DNA from: Vermamoeba vermiformis
Lineage: Eukaryota; Tubulinea; Echinamoebida
Direction: 5' to 3'
Length of the DNA stretch: 23,320 nt
NCBI GenBank assembly: GCA_045837725.1
Contig: JBEWZL010000009.1
Span: forward strand, 1 to 23,320
The notes beneath the pieces are model-generated. The model saw only the letters and a program-made list of their open reading frames with translations, did not search any database and was not told where the DNA came from. Position numbers and translations under genes: made by a program. Positions 1-11,106 of this stretch are shown here, in pieces (position 1 is the first letter of the stretch; the number at the start of each line of letters is the position of its first letter).

Positions 1-706
1 TTACGATTCGTCAATCTCGCAGCAACAACGACTAGGACTCAATCACATTGCAGTATTTGCGGCGAATATGGCTATCGGAGGTACTTCCGAGATCCATCCG
101 GCGAGAAAAATCGATTGATTTTTTATTTCGCAGAACGAGTGCGCAATTCAAATCTGAAATACCGCGTGTTTGTAGTGCTACGGCTGATAAGAAATTTCAA
201 TCCTGTGGTCACAGTAGCAGAGGCTGAGTTCAATGTGGGATACGCGTGCGAAAATCCCAAGATTTATTTGCCAATCATTGAGACAGATATGATCGATGTG
301 CAAAGATTTGGTGCATATGTTATGGCTTGCATGAGTACGTCAGGTAAGTATAAAAAAACTATATCAGTGCAAAAACAACGAATTACTATGTTTTTGCAAA
401 CATTTTAACTTTTATTCATTTTAATAAATTGTGTCCAAAACAGGCAAGTCTTTCACGAGCCAGCTCATGTTTGCGGAATATACTAGATCAAGGATGATCG
501 AACAAAACCTTGTCGAAAGAATTCGACTGTTGACATTCTCTAAGGACCCAGAAACGCAATCTTATGCGCTACAAGCATTGAGGGAGTTTAACACAACTGT
601 TCTTAATGTTCCATCACTGAAAATGACGTGTTATTGGCACTTGATGATGTCACGTGGTGGTGAAACTTGTCGAAAGATTTTGCAAGAGAATAACATCAAC
701 TATTAG
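1..706 (+). CDS. 3' end of an unrecognised protein (5' end outside window)
   Basis: Two exons are readable: 1-343 and 444-706, joined through a GT-AG intron (gtaagt donor at 344, aacag acceptor at 443, phase 1), giving a frame open from the window edge to a TAG at 704. The visible part has a Cys pair (CSICG, about residues 17-21) and ends with a helical stretch around SKDPETQSYALQALREF that resembles an armadillo/HEAT-type helix. That resemblance is weak and no family is claimed. The gene converges on the F-box/LRR gene to its right. More coding-looking sequence follows in the same frame (731-892), so the true 3' end may differ from the stop given here. Confidence 0.6.
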
Positions 707-730
707 TGCCACGTTACCAGCAAGTAATTA

Positions 731-892
731 ATGGACCACAATCTAAGAGGTTCTCCGGCACCATATGACAACTACAACTTCACTCAAGTACTCCGTGGGG
801 AGCTTTTGCTCTCAGAAGACAACCAGACAATCTTGGAAGTTTGCGACCAAATTCGTACAATCACTCACAATTGCGGAGATGTGTTTAAATAA
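731..892 (+). CDS. Coding-looking 53-codon frame downstream of the partial gene
   Basis: An ATG at 731 opens 53 codons to TAA at 890-892. The composition looks coding (for example GSPAPYDNYNFTQVLRGELL and ILEVCDQIRTI), and the frame is the same as the upstream exon but separated from it by TAG at 704 and TAA at 725. It may be a further exon of the upstream gene joined by a splice I could not settle (a possible acceptor is the AG at 744-745), a separate small gene, or the tail of a decayed gene. The remaining 893-1096 is AT-rich convergent 3' spacer in which I see nothing. Confidence 0.35.
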   Translation: MDHNLRGSPAPYDNYNFTQVLRGELLLSEDNQTILEVCDQIRTITHNCGDVFK

Positions 893-1096
893 ATCAACTT
901 TTAATTTATGGCACAATACTCTTATGACCCGACATAAAAATCAATAATTCATGCATAGTACAGTCTCAAACGAGGGAAGATGAATTTGTCGATCTCAAAC
1001 ACTTTAGAAAGACCAGAAATAATCCGTATTATGTGATGCAAAGACCGCTAAAGATTATTAATAATTAAAGAGCGATTTACTAAAAATACATGCCAT

Positions 1097-2822
1097 TTAT
1101 TGTTCGTCAGCAGTAAGATCTCCAACGAATACAACTCTGAACGGAAATTTGGCCTGAAGTCCCCTATTGTAGCCATTCCAATAGGATAACTCCATCAACT
1201 GCGTTAGTTTAGCCAAGTCTTCAATTGAATTAGCTGGAATATCTCTGCAGCTCAAGAAAACCAGATTCGGTAGTTTTTCAAGCGCTCGGATCAACTCTAC
1301 TAAAGAATTAGAATTCAATAATAATACACTAATGAATTAAATATTACCCTGAGGGATACTAGGTACCATAGTTATGTCAGTAAGGTGAGTTAATCGCGTG
1401 ATCCAGTGCGCCATAATTCCTGGATTGAATTCCACGTATCTAAATTTTAGCTCCTTCAATTTTTCCAAGCTACAGATCTCTTGAATAGCATTTTCACCCA
1501 CAAATAGGCGATTTATGCTGAATGTTTCCAAGTTTGGTGGCAGATTCGACATTCTTGGTTGTGTACCACGATTTTGCCAGATCAGCTTGGTTAACTTTGT
1601 AAAAGTTGCAAAATTGGCTGCTGTAGTAGCACATTCTATGTCTAATTCTAACAGGTTTGTTAGCCCTGTTAGTAAGTTGAAATCAAGGTGCTGACGGGAT
1701 GAAAAAAGATCGATCCGGAGACTCGTGAGGCTGTATAGCTGTCCAATTACAGAGACTAATGGCAAACCCATGGAACCATACATTAATGATTTTAAACTAG
1801 GTAATTTCAATAGGGGAGTCAAACTGGGGATGCCAGCATCGCAATTAATATCTAATTCCTCTAATTCGGTCAATTTTGTAATTTTTGTAAATGATTCGTC
1901 CGATATAAGTTTGCGGAGCCTAACATCGAGAGTTTTGAGGTGCGGTAGTTCCACGACTTCTGAAAAACTTGCATCGTCCATTTGTCCAGAGAAAGAGCAA
2001 TCCAAACGCTTCAATTGCGTCAATTCATTAAATCCACGTACTGCAAACGAGAGTGCGGGTCAGTTTCAGTGAATTATTATTATTGTTTGCTTTTGGAAAT
2101 GAAGAAATGGATTGAAAAATTGAATTTTAATTCGCTTTCTTTTCCTTTTCGAAAAAATAATTCAATGGATTTTATAGACAAGTACTTACGTCTTTTCGTT
2201 GTCTCGATAGTTAATGAAGTTAATCTCGTATAGTTCTTGAAAAATTGACCCACGTTGAAATCTTCTTCGACCTCCGCTGAGTACCAAACCAACGATTGGA
2301 GATGAGTATGAGTGCGTATAAGTTCGTTTACGGCGGTCATATTGTCGCAAATGGTGCTTGGAAAAATCAGATCTATTTTCAACGATCGAAGATTTGGTAG
2401 ACTTGTTGCTGCCACCAGATCGTAAAGTTGCAATATTTTTTGCCTATCTTTTTCGAGTCTTCTATCATTGGGAGCATAGAATAGTTCGAGTTCGCGAATA
2501 TGAGACAGATCCTGCGAGAGAACGAAAATATCGACGCCGATCGGCCAATCCCTTTCCGTTTGCAAAATTTGGTAGTAAGGCCACGTTGAATCAAACATAT
2601 TTTTGGCGGTCATGCCGAACCTAAATAATAATTAAATAAAGAGAATCAACTTGGTTTAATTTGCACTATAAATAAATACAACAAAGCGTTAAATAGTCCT
2701 TTTTTTTAGTATTTATACTAGATTTTAAAAATATTTACTAACCTAATTACATCAGGCAGAGATAAGTAATGCCAAATATCGCGCAGCACATCCTTGGGCA
2801 GCTCCAACACACTTCGCTCCAT
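1097..2822 (-). CDS. F-box / leucine-rich repeat protein
   Basis: Four exons (2822-2743, 2620-2190, 2040-1348, 1299-1097) give 468 residues. The N-terminus is an F-box: LELPKDVLRDIWHYLSLPDV at residues 6-25, then a basic/aromatic second helix ending near WPYYQIL. The rest is irregular leucine-rich repeats (LPNLRSLKIDL, LTQLKRLDCSF, LPHLKTLDVRL, LTELEELDINC, LTNLLELDIEC, LEKLKELKFRY). By family, such proteins bind Skp1 through the F-box and present substrates through the LRR arc to an SCF ubiquitin ligase. The start is the first ATG and leads directly into the F-box. Donors and acceptors are canonical and phases match at every join. The gene is divergent from the Shoc2-like LRR gene at 3071. 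The substrate is unknown. Confidence 0.85.
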
Positions 2823-3070
2823 TATTGAAAAGAGAAAAAAATACCAGGCACTGTGGTGTATACGGCTAGTATTGCATTATCTGCATAATAATACACGTGT
2901 GTTGTGGTCGATCTACGTGTAAAATCAAAAATGGAAAAGAATCAAACTTTGTTTATTACCGCTTGTGGAAACAACAACTTTACTATTATTTATTTATGTA
3001 AATATAAAACTGGCACGTGCAAGTATCGCCTTCAGACCTGTTGAAAGAATTTTTGTCATCTCATCTAAAA
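2823..3070. promoter_or_regulatory. Divergent promoter between two LRR genes, with two CACGTG boxes
   Basis: These 248 bp separate the start codons of the F-box/LRR gene (-) and the Shoc2-like LRR gene (+), so they must hold both promoters. Two CACGTG hexamers lie in it, one inside ACACGTGT (2894-2899) and one inside GGCACGTGC (3014-3019). CACGTG is the classic bHLH/bZIP site; use here is inference. There is no clear TATA box. Confidence 0.4.
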
Positions 3071-5913
3071 ATGGATGCTGAAGGTAATGTTCGAATTACC
3101 TTATTAAAAATATCGCAAATATTTTAAAATTAATTATGGCATATTTAATTATATGCTCGGTATTGACTTTTAACAATAATGGAAAATAAATCTGAAAAAA
3201 TTTTCTAATCAATTGCAATCATTAGACTTGGCCGATGGTCTTCAAGATAGACCAATATCTAGTGAAGACGATGACTTCCCTCCGATGTCAAAGCATTCCA
3301 AGCTCGATCCATGGCAGGTAATGTCTTGACGAAAAATTAATATCTTATAATTGAACACTGTAGAGTAATAATTATACTGAGGATTTTAATATTTATAGAG
3401 ATATTTTTGCCATATTTAATTTAGCTTAAAGTAGTCATATAAATTTCATGAATATTTAATCGACCTTTATTCCGATTGACCTAAATCGTTGAATAAATTA
3501 AATAATTATTTTTATTTATTTATAGGAAGATAATAGTCGTAAAGATGCGACGGAAGTAATCATGTGGAACTACGAATCGAAACAGCCTTTGTTAGTTTTG
3601 AAAGAAATGGATCCGCCCATGACAAACGTACCACCCGAAATAGGACTATTAACGCATTTACAAGTCCTTAACCTATGGAAAAATTCATTAAGCAGCTTGC
3701 CCGAGGAATTTTCAAGGTTGATCCAGCTTCAGACGTGTTTATTACACTTCAATTACTTTGCAAATTTTCCACGGCAAATGTTACATTGCACAAATTTACA
3801 CGAATTGACATTACGAGCCAATAATTTGACGACAGTACCCGATGACATATCAAAATTGGTGTCCCTATCTTTCTTATCACTACGACAGAACAACCTTAGT
3901 GTTATCACGCCTATAATGAATTTGACCAAGCTGCAAACTTTATTGGTGGGAAGAAACAAATTAACGCAATTACCGCGCGAAATTTCGCAATTGACAAATT
4001 TGCGAGAGCTATTTTTAAGTGGAAACGAGTTGAAAGAGTTGCCCGAAGAGTTATTCACGTTATCAAAGTTAGAAACGATATTAATTAGCAGAAATCATTT
4101 GACAAACGTGTCGGACAGTATTTCAGCCTTGACCAAATTGAAAGCATTTTACGGATCTTACAACAACATTACCAAAATACCCGAAGGTACGTCTTAAACG
4201 ATAGAATTATACTTATAATTGACGTAAATAATTTTTGTTTCGTTAAATATTATTTTAGGGATTTTTGGAAATTTTTTTGTGTAGATCGCGATCTGGATAT
4301 TTTTGCAATTTCGAATGATACTTAGCTAATGAGCTAAATTAAATAGGAGTAAGCAACTTGTTAGAATTGGATACGTTGCAGATGGGCTTTAACGCCATTG
4401 AATCAATACCACGAGAAATTTGGAAAGCGACGGGATTGGAGTCGTTGGATCTGCAACAAAATCGAGTCCACGAAATGGCCGTATCCGAAGAAGATATGCA
4501 TCACTTGACTAGATTCACTGGCCTATTATTACATTCAAATAGCTTGACTTCGTTGCCGTCAGAAATTTCAGCGTTAATGCAGCTACGAGTCTTGACGCTG
4601 AATTCGAATCAAATCACAGAAATTCCGCCAGAATTAATGAAATTGACCAATCTTATGGAGCTATCTTTCTCGAGGAATCCATGTAGCGTACCTGCTGATG
4701 TATTTACTTTGGAAAAGTTGACGAGACTCGGATGTGGCGGATGTGGTGTAGCTCTGACGCAAATTTCAACGTCTATAGGTAATTATACTACTAAGTCGCA
4801 TATACGAATATTAACTTTATTTAATTATTATTACGAGGTTTAGTAGGAATTTTTTTTGTTTGGATCGCATCCGTTACAATTTGTTTTAATGCTTTATTAT
4901 ATAGGAGTCATGACAGAATTGCGAACACTAGAATTAAACGACAATAATATCGCCGAATTACCAGTTGAAATGTCACGGCTAACGAAGCTACAAAAATTCT
5001 TCCTGCAAAATAATTGGCTTGCTTCAGCACCGGAATTTTTCTCCAATTTTGTTCATTTAAAGAAGGTACGTAATAATATCAATCTAGATATTTACTAAGT
5101 AGCTTCTTGTTCATAACCTAATCCGGATGTGGTCTACACGAAAAATTTATCGTTTGCTACGTTCAAATAGATTGTGATAATTAACGAATTTTATTATAGT
5201 TTTCCATAAAAGGAAATTCTTTAACATCGGTGCCGATGCACATGATCACAGCGTGCACGCAGCTCGAAGCGATGGATCTAGGCAGCAACAGAATCACTTC
5301 ATTGCCTTCAGAAATTGGCTTATTAACCAAACTACTCGAGCTCTACGCACCGTTCAATTCGATCCAGGAGATACCAAACGAGATTCAAAATTTACAGCTA
5401 TTGACCAAATTAAGCTTGATCCAAAACCGGATTCGCGAGATCCCCGATGGCATCTTCAAATTGACGAGTTTATTGCGGCTTGTTATTCCTGGCAATCTAC
5501 TTAGCGTAGTGCCCAAGGATATATCAAGATTACATAACTTGTCAGTGCTCAACCTCACCGCCAACGAGATCAAGGTGATACCGAAAGAGATCTGCCAGTT
5601 AACGAGCTTAAATAAGCTGATTTTATCTAATAATCAAATAAGCATAATACCGACGGAAATAGGCCTGATGAGTAGTTTAGAATGTTTCCATATTTCTAGG
5701 AATCGATTGCAATTTATTCCGAGCGATATTGGAAACTTAACTAATCTATTCTCGTTACGCTTGTTTCATAATCCGTTGGTTATGGTGCCTAAAGAGCTAC
5801 TGAAAATAAGCAAAGCTAATATTATATTACCAACTCTAAAAAAGTTGAAGTTGAACGCTACCGATGAGATCGACGAAGTTTTGCAAGTCTACGAAGATCT
5901 CGAGCAATTGTAG
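3071..5913 (+). CDS. Shoc2/RSU1-type leucine-rich repeat protein
   Basis: Six exons (3071-3083, 3226-3317, 3526-4186, 4347-4778, 4905-5065, 5200-5913) give 690 residues. A short acidic N-terminal part (DADGLQ-like, PISSEDDDFPP) precedes more than twenty regular 23-residue repeats of the pattern LTxLxxLxLxxNxLxxLPxEI (for example LTHLQVLNLWKNSLSSLPEE, LTSLNKLILSNNQISIIPTE). This regular form is typical of the Shoc2, Ras-suppressor and PIRL family of cytoplasmic scaffolds that bind small GTPases or phosphatases; the partner here is unknown. There is no signal peptide, kinase or other domain, so it appears to be an LRR-only protein. The first coding exon is only 13 nt, ATG GAT GCT GAA G. All introns keep frame, and the first, third and fourth are phase 1. 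Confidence 0.9.
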
Positions 5914-6214
5914 CATAAATGTACAGAATGACCTCCAATATCATGTATTAAATATCATTACGTTCGAAGTTGCTTTACCTAAGAACGTCCCGCAGAGACA
6001 AAAACCGACAGATTGACTTTTGGGATTGGTATGTATGCTAACAACAAAATTTTTTTTTCTCTTCTCGCCTTCCGTTGGTAACCACAGCCCACAGCATAGC
6101 TTTTTAGTGACCGGGTAATATTGCCTAAATGTATTTGTGTAAACATCACCGTCGATCGACGAGCTTCTGTTTAGTGCAAGTCGTATCCGCTCAGCGCACC
6201 CCAAGTCCTGACAA
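5914..6214. other. Spacer with scattered coding-like stretches, no supported gene
   Basis: This lies between the stop of the LRR gene and the proposed start of the GNAT gene. Short plus-strand stretches look translated (around 5936-6015, ending before TGA; around 6170-6275, including DKWYEYYHENCYKI), but they are separated by stops and I could not join them with convincing splice sites. They may be remnants of a lost gene or chance. The second stretch and a third one (6290-6400) fall inside the long first intron proposed for the GNAT gene. Confidence 0.3.
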
Positions 6215-7421
6215 ATGGTATGAATATTACCACGAAAATTGTTACAAAATTATGCAAAGTCGAAAAGCTATTAAATAGACATTCGGTAAAAAATCGCAAA
6301 ACGCTAGTGCGCGAAATAATTTGGTTTACAAAAATCTTGTGGCCACCAAATGTTTTCACATTTACAATAACCAAATGGAAGGCATCGTTGGGCAGTTAGT
6401 ATGATCATTTAATTTTTTCTCAATTTTCTAACAATTATTCTTAGGCTGAAACTCGATTGGAGACCAAACCTTGGTCCAATGTCGTTCAATTGACAAAAGA
6501 AACAGATCAAACTGTTTTGAACCAAGTAAGGAGACCTTATCATCATATAAATCGATGCTAATAACGATATTTTAGTATGTTGCAGATCTCGAAGTTCTGT
6601 TCACTGAAGCGAATGCTCATGACGGCATAAACCACAGCTACCGATTTCATTTGCCTTCGCTTGCCGAGTATAGTCGCTTAGATAGTGATATGGTCTTTGT
6701 GGCACTCAATGAAGGCAAAGTCATTGGTCTAATGATTGGCTTCAACGATGACGATGGTATCGACGTCACGAGCATTGTTCATCCTACATATCGCCGTCAA
6801 GGTGTGTTCAAAGCACTGTTGGATGCATTGCGAGTAGTTGCTGAAGGATCAAAGCAGTTCATGCTCGAAATCTGCGACCAATCTAAATCCGGGATCGCTT
6901 GTGCTCATCATCTTGGCTTAATATCCGAGCCAAAGATTGACTACTACATGGCATGCAAAAAATTAACGCCTCCTAGCAAACCTTTGCCCAGCATCACTTT
7001 CAAAATTGGAACAGAAGCGGATGCGCATCTCGTTGCTCTCGTGTACGAAGAAGATGCAAAGGCTAGCGAGGATGAAGAATATAATTCTGAAGCAGCGATG
7101 AAAGATTATCTCGACGACTTGAAGCAAGGGCGAGAATACAGGTTTTATTATAACGAAGAAAACGAATACGTAGGAATGATCGAGTACGTCTCAAGAAACG
7201 AGACTGAGCCGCCATATATCATGAACTTCTTCGTCAGACCTAAGTACAGAGGAAAGAGTTATGGAGAAGCAATTTTACGCAACGCTGTTTCGTACTGGCT
7301 CGATGATAGGAAGAGATCTCCCGTTGAATTGGAAACTCCTCGCGAGATTGCCTCTCATTTGTACAAAAAGTGTGGATTTGAAGTAACTCAATCATACAAT
7401 ACTTGGTACTTCAAGAAATAA
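6215..7421 (+). CDS. Tandem GNAT-domain N-acetyltransferase
   Basis: Exons 6445-6525 and 6576-7421 are clear. The proposed first coding exon is just the ATG at 6215-6217, directly followed by a gtatga donor, giving 310 residues beginning MAETRLETKPW. The protein carries two GNAT folds. The first has the acetyl-CoA loop HPTYRRQGVFKALLDAL (near residues 80-96); the second has RPKYRGKSYGEAILRNAV (near residues 240-257), followed by the usual C-terminal YKKCGFE strand. Double-GNAT proteins transfer acetyl groups from acetyl-CoA to amines; the substrate cannot be read from sequence. An alternative start is the ATG at 6375 with a weak gttggg donor at 6387 (MEGI). The optimal gttagt donor nearby (6395) puts the frame out. 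The body of the gene is solid and only the start is doubtful. Confidence 0.8.
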
Positions 7422-7483
7422 ACTGCAGTGATTGTTGAATTCCCGAAACCAAATGTCCAAGTTGTATTTCTTTATTTTTGGAG

Positions 7484-9419
7484 ATGAGCGACACATTCCC
7501 CAATGACGTTTGGCGATTGATTTGCTCGGAGTTTGCTGCGAGTGATATACGCACTCTCGCTAAGTTACAGAGGGTAAGATCCGTACTGTTTCTGCATGTT
7601 GCTCACGTCACATGCTCAAATAATTTTAACAAAATTCAATATCAATATTTTTATGCCTAACTGGTAATTCGTGCCTATTTAGGCGCGATAATTAATTAAT
7701 GATTTTTTTTCTTTCGACCAAACCAACGAGATCAAGCTATGAATACCATAACTAATTATTTTCTTTAGTGCTGCAAAAGATTTAAATTTATTTTTGCCGG
7801 TTTGACCAAGATCAGCTTGACATCTTTAAAAGATCTTCGTGGTCTTGGCAACAAAGTCGCTGTTAATATTGTCTCGCAATTGGCGCGTCTTCAGTCGCTC
7901 TCTTTAGCAAAGTGCAGCAATGTAAGTCTAATTACCTAGCATTCTAGCGAAGCTAATCTCGTGCACATCCAGATCAATCTTTCATTTTTGATTGCTATTG
8001 GGTCTTTATTAACAGAACTCGATGTCTCGGTAAGTTTAGCATCAATATAATATTTAATGCTGCGTTATTGACTCGATTAATACAGAACAATCTCAAAATT
8101 AATCGCGCCTCGCTAGTTCTCATTGGACAGGCCTGTCCTCGCTTGCAAATTTTAAATTTCAACGTAAGAATTATTATATTACTTTACGTAATTAATATTT
8201 CGATAGGGATGCCGAAAAATAGATGATTTAGCATTCGCCAACTTTTGCGCGCCAAATCTGCTGTTCGATCCTGAAGTCAGCGATGTGTCGCAGCTGAAAC
8301 TACAAATAGATCCGTATACTTCTTTACATACACTAGGCATTAGAGGCTGTTTCTTATTGACCAAAGAAGCCGTTGATTTACTAAGCAAACGATTTGTTGG
8401 GCTGACTTCGCTGGATATGGGTGGACTTCCTAATATAGGAAATGCCTCATTTACATATCTATCCCGCCTAACGAAACTAAAGGACTTGAATCTACGAGTA
8501 AGAATTAATTTAATGGACTTCGAGCGGATCTAACATTTTGGATCGTAGAGCGCGAAGCAAATAATGAAGGATATAACGGACGAGATGTTTAATCCTACCA
8601 TGAGTGCACTCAAATTGGAGAGTTTGAATCTAATTGACTCGCCTTCAAGTTTGCTTAACTTTAACTTTTCTGAATCCTCTTCGCTTCGCGTACTGGATCT
8701 TCAAGTACGTACCTTACTCGCATTACTTAGTTAACATTATTATTTAAGAACTCTGACATAACAGACGTGCAACTAACCAACATTTGCACGGCGTGTCCGG
8801 CCTTGGAAGAACTGAATATTATGTCTTGTGCGAGGATCACGGATCAAGGAATGATGTTCGTCAGCCACTTGCCCCGACTAAAAAGATTAGAAGTAAAAGA
8901 ACTACCACTCGTCACCGCCAATACATTTACGCAAGTTTTTCAATCGCTGAAGCACTTGCAGGTCGTAAATGTTTCGCGTAACGCGAGCATTAGCGACGAT
9001 GCTGTGGAACAACTGTGCATGAATTCAGGGCATTCTTTGGTCACTTTAAATCTTCAACAGTGCATACAAGTGACGGACAAGGGCTTAGCGGTAAGAGTAC
9101 TATTATGAAAATTAGCCTCGTTCTTACATCGTACCGGATTCAGATCGTAGCCAAAAATTGTACAAGATTGTCAATTATCAACTTGGACGAAGTTAATGTT
9201 AGTGATGAATTCATTTTGAAGTTAATTGAAGCTAGAAAACAAACGCTGCAGCACTTGAATATTGCCGGATCACGCACTAGAAATACTAAGCTGATTATGG
9301 AAGCTATGGACCGACATTGCCCTTTCATATTCAAGTTAGTGGTGCCCGTTATCGATGCTAACGTGAGTTCCTTTAAGAAAGATCATCCGTTCAGCATTGT
9401 AAAAGCTGGATCTCAATAA
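7484..9419 (+). CDS. F-box/LRR protein of the FBXL/AMN1 type
   Basis: Eight exons (7484-7573, 7769-7921, 7973-8029, 8086-8163, 8207-8497, 8549-8704, 8749-9090, 9144-9419) give 480 residues, and all seven introns are phase 0. The N-terminus is a divergent F-box (FPNDVWRLICSEFAASDIRT ... LQRCCKRFKFIF). The rest is cysteine-containing LRRs of the class LxxLNIxxCxxITDxGL: CPALEELNIMSCARITDQGM, LVTLNLQQCIQVTDKGLAIV, CTRLSIINLDEVNVSDEF. These match the curved LRR domain of FBXL2/20 and AMN1, which captures substrates for SCF ligases. Introns often fall at the same place in a repeat, as expected if repeats spread with their introns. The acceptor at 8748 (tatttaag) was chosen over the AG at 8764 because it alone keeps frame and restores the NSDITDVQL repeat. 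The gene starts 62 bp after the GNAT stop, on the same strand. Confidence 0.87.
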
Positions 9420-9514
9420 GGCAAGTAAAAATATTCGGTTTTTCGAGCAACTCTTTGAAATCAACAATTTTATAATTAATCAATCTTCCTGTAATAATAT
9501 ACACACTTGTAAAT

Positions 9515-10920
9515 ATGTTTTTAAGAGTAGCTATTATCTATTCTTTATTTGTACTGATAACGGGCATCACTGCTGGTACGAATTTTTTTAGTAGCTTTTC
9601 AACCATTAAACATTAGCCAAAAATTAGAAAAAAATTCCTATAATATAATATGAATAATACTAATGATTTTAATGCTTATAGCGCCGAATAGCTTCGAGAT
9701 CTCCAGGACAGCCGATAGTTTCGAACCAAAGCAGGTGCCTTGGAGCTTCACGCCAATCATTCATGACTCATTATCGAAGAACGGCACGCAGAACTTTATA
9801 TTTATTCCCTCTATTACTCAAACACAACCAAGCGGTCTTTGTTCGGCAACCTTCGATCTGGCCTTCCAAACCTCAGCAGGACTCATTCCTATTTACTCTA
9901 GGAACTTTGAAATAGCTTTTCCCTTCACCGCAGTAGGTGCAGACGTGGTGAAGTTTTCTGGCTGCGATTTGCGTGAGATCTTCGAGTCTCATCCGGATTG
10001 GACTTTGGATTCGCTCAGCCTCGCTATGAATCTTGCAACCGGAAACAACAGCATCCTTAATTATGACATTATAGTTCGTAAGTGCCCACAACATTTGTAA
10101 TTATGCATTGCTCTCGATTTCTAATTATGAAATTATTCGTTCAGAGGATGCGACCTTGCCGTTGAAGACAGAGATGTATTTGGACCCACAATTTTTCTTT
10201 GGAACATACATATTTGAATTGCCGAGTCAAAGTCGCGAAATTGCTTACGTACTCACCGTGAATACGAACAAGAACGGAAATTCTGCGTTGGATCTAGACG
10301 ACCTCATTAGTTCCATTTCATTATCGCCAGGTAAAATATTCATTATGATAGTGAAGCTTCTTTACTTTATATTGCGTCTAATTAAAGTGTATTAATTTTT
10401 TTTTAATTTTGCGGATGTAGTGGACGATTGTCAACACGGTGAAACAATCTCGCTCAGTTTCAATACGACAATTACTTTCAAATACATAAGACCTGGCAAG
10501 TGGTACATTAACTTTGTGCCTGAACGACATTTGACGTCAGATCCAAAGTTCATTTCTTTTAGCGTGGCAGGTTAGTACAAATTACTTATTTTTTATTAAC
10601 CCGAAATTTCGCCGAATTAATCCTTTGAATTCGTTTTAGCGGCCGATGTTCCCGCCACAATACTCGATTGTCGTAACTCGCAGTACTATTGCAAAGACGT
10701 TGACACGGATATCAATAACTGGTCTACAGCTGAAAAAGTTGGGTTTGGGATCGGCCTGTCTATTGCAGGCATTACTTTGTGCGCTGCTATTGTCGTGATT
10801 TACGCTGCATTTAGAAGAAGAATATTAACTCGATCTAGATCGAGCGTTTCTAACGGCACGACCAATAACGAATTAACTCCTAGTTACGATTATAAACTAC
10901 TAGAAGATAGTGCGCAATAA
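9515..10920 (+). CDS. Type I membrane glycoprotein of unknown family
   Basis: Five exons (9515-9575, 9682-10077, 10145-10330, 10421-10570, 10640-10920) give 357 residues, and all four introns are phase 1. Residues 1-20 are a signal peptide (MFLRVAIIYSLFVLITGITA). Then comes an ectodomain of about 265 residues with several N-glycosylation sequons (NGT, NNS, NTT, NWS) and paired cysteines, including CRNSQYYC close to the membrane. A single transmembrane helix follows (VGFGIGLSIAGITLCAAIVV), then a stop-transfer RRR and a 40-residue Ser/Asn-rich cytosolic tail ending in YDYKLLEDSAQ. The protein should reach the cell surface or endosomes. The ectodomain resembles no family I recognise; a cell-surface receptor or cargo receptor is possible but unproven. 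The signal peptide sits on its own first exon, a common arrangement. The gene converges on the F-box gene, whose stop is at 11107; the 186-bp spacer between them holds nothing recognisable. Confidence 0.8.
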
Positions 10921-11106
10921 ATTATACGAGTTTGGCCGGTTGAAACTGTTACGGCCAGATCTGCCAGCGTAGGTGTTACAATGCTGGTTTTTCTTTATGG
11001 AGATAGTACCTGGGTTATGGAGATTTCCAACTAGACTGCACTACGCATGAATTATTGATTTTTATGTCCCTTTGCTGTATGCCAATTTATTGTTTAAAAA
11101 TGAGAA

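Noticed and set aside
8765-8766. Acceptor cataacag at 8764 for exon 7 of the FBXL-type gene
   Set aside because: It would put the downstream LRRs out of phase. The AG at 8748 is in phase 0 like all other introns of the gene and completes a repeat.
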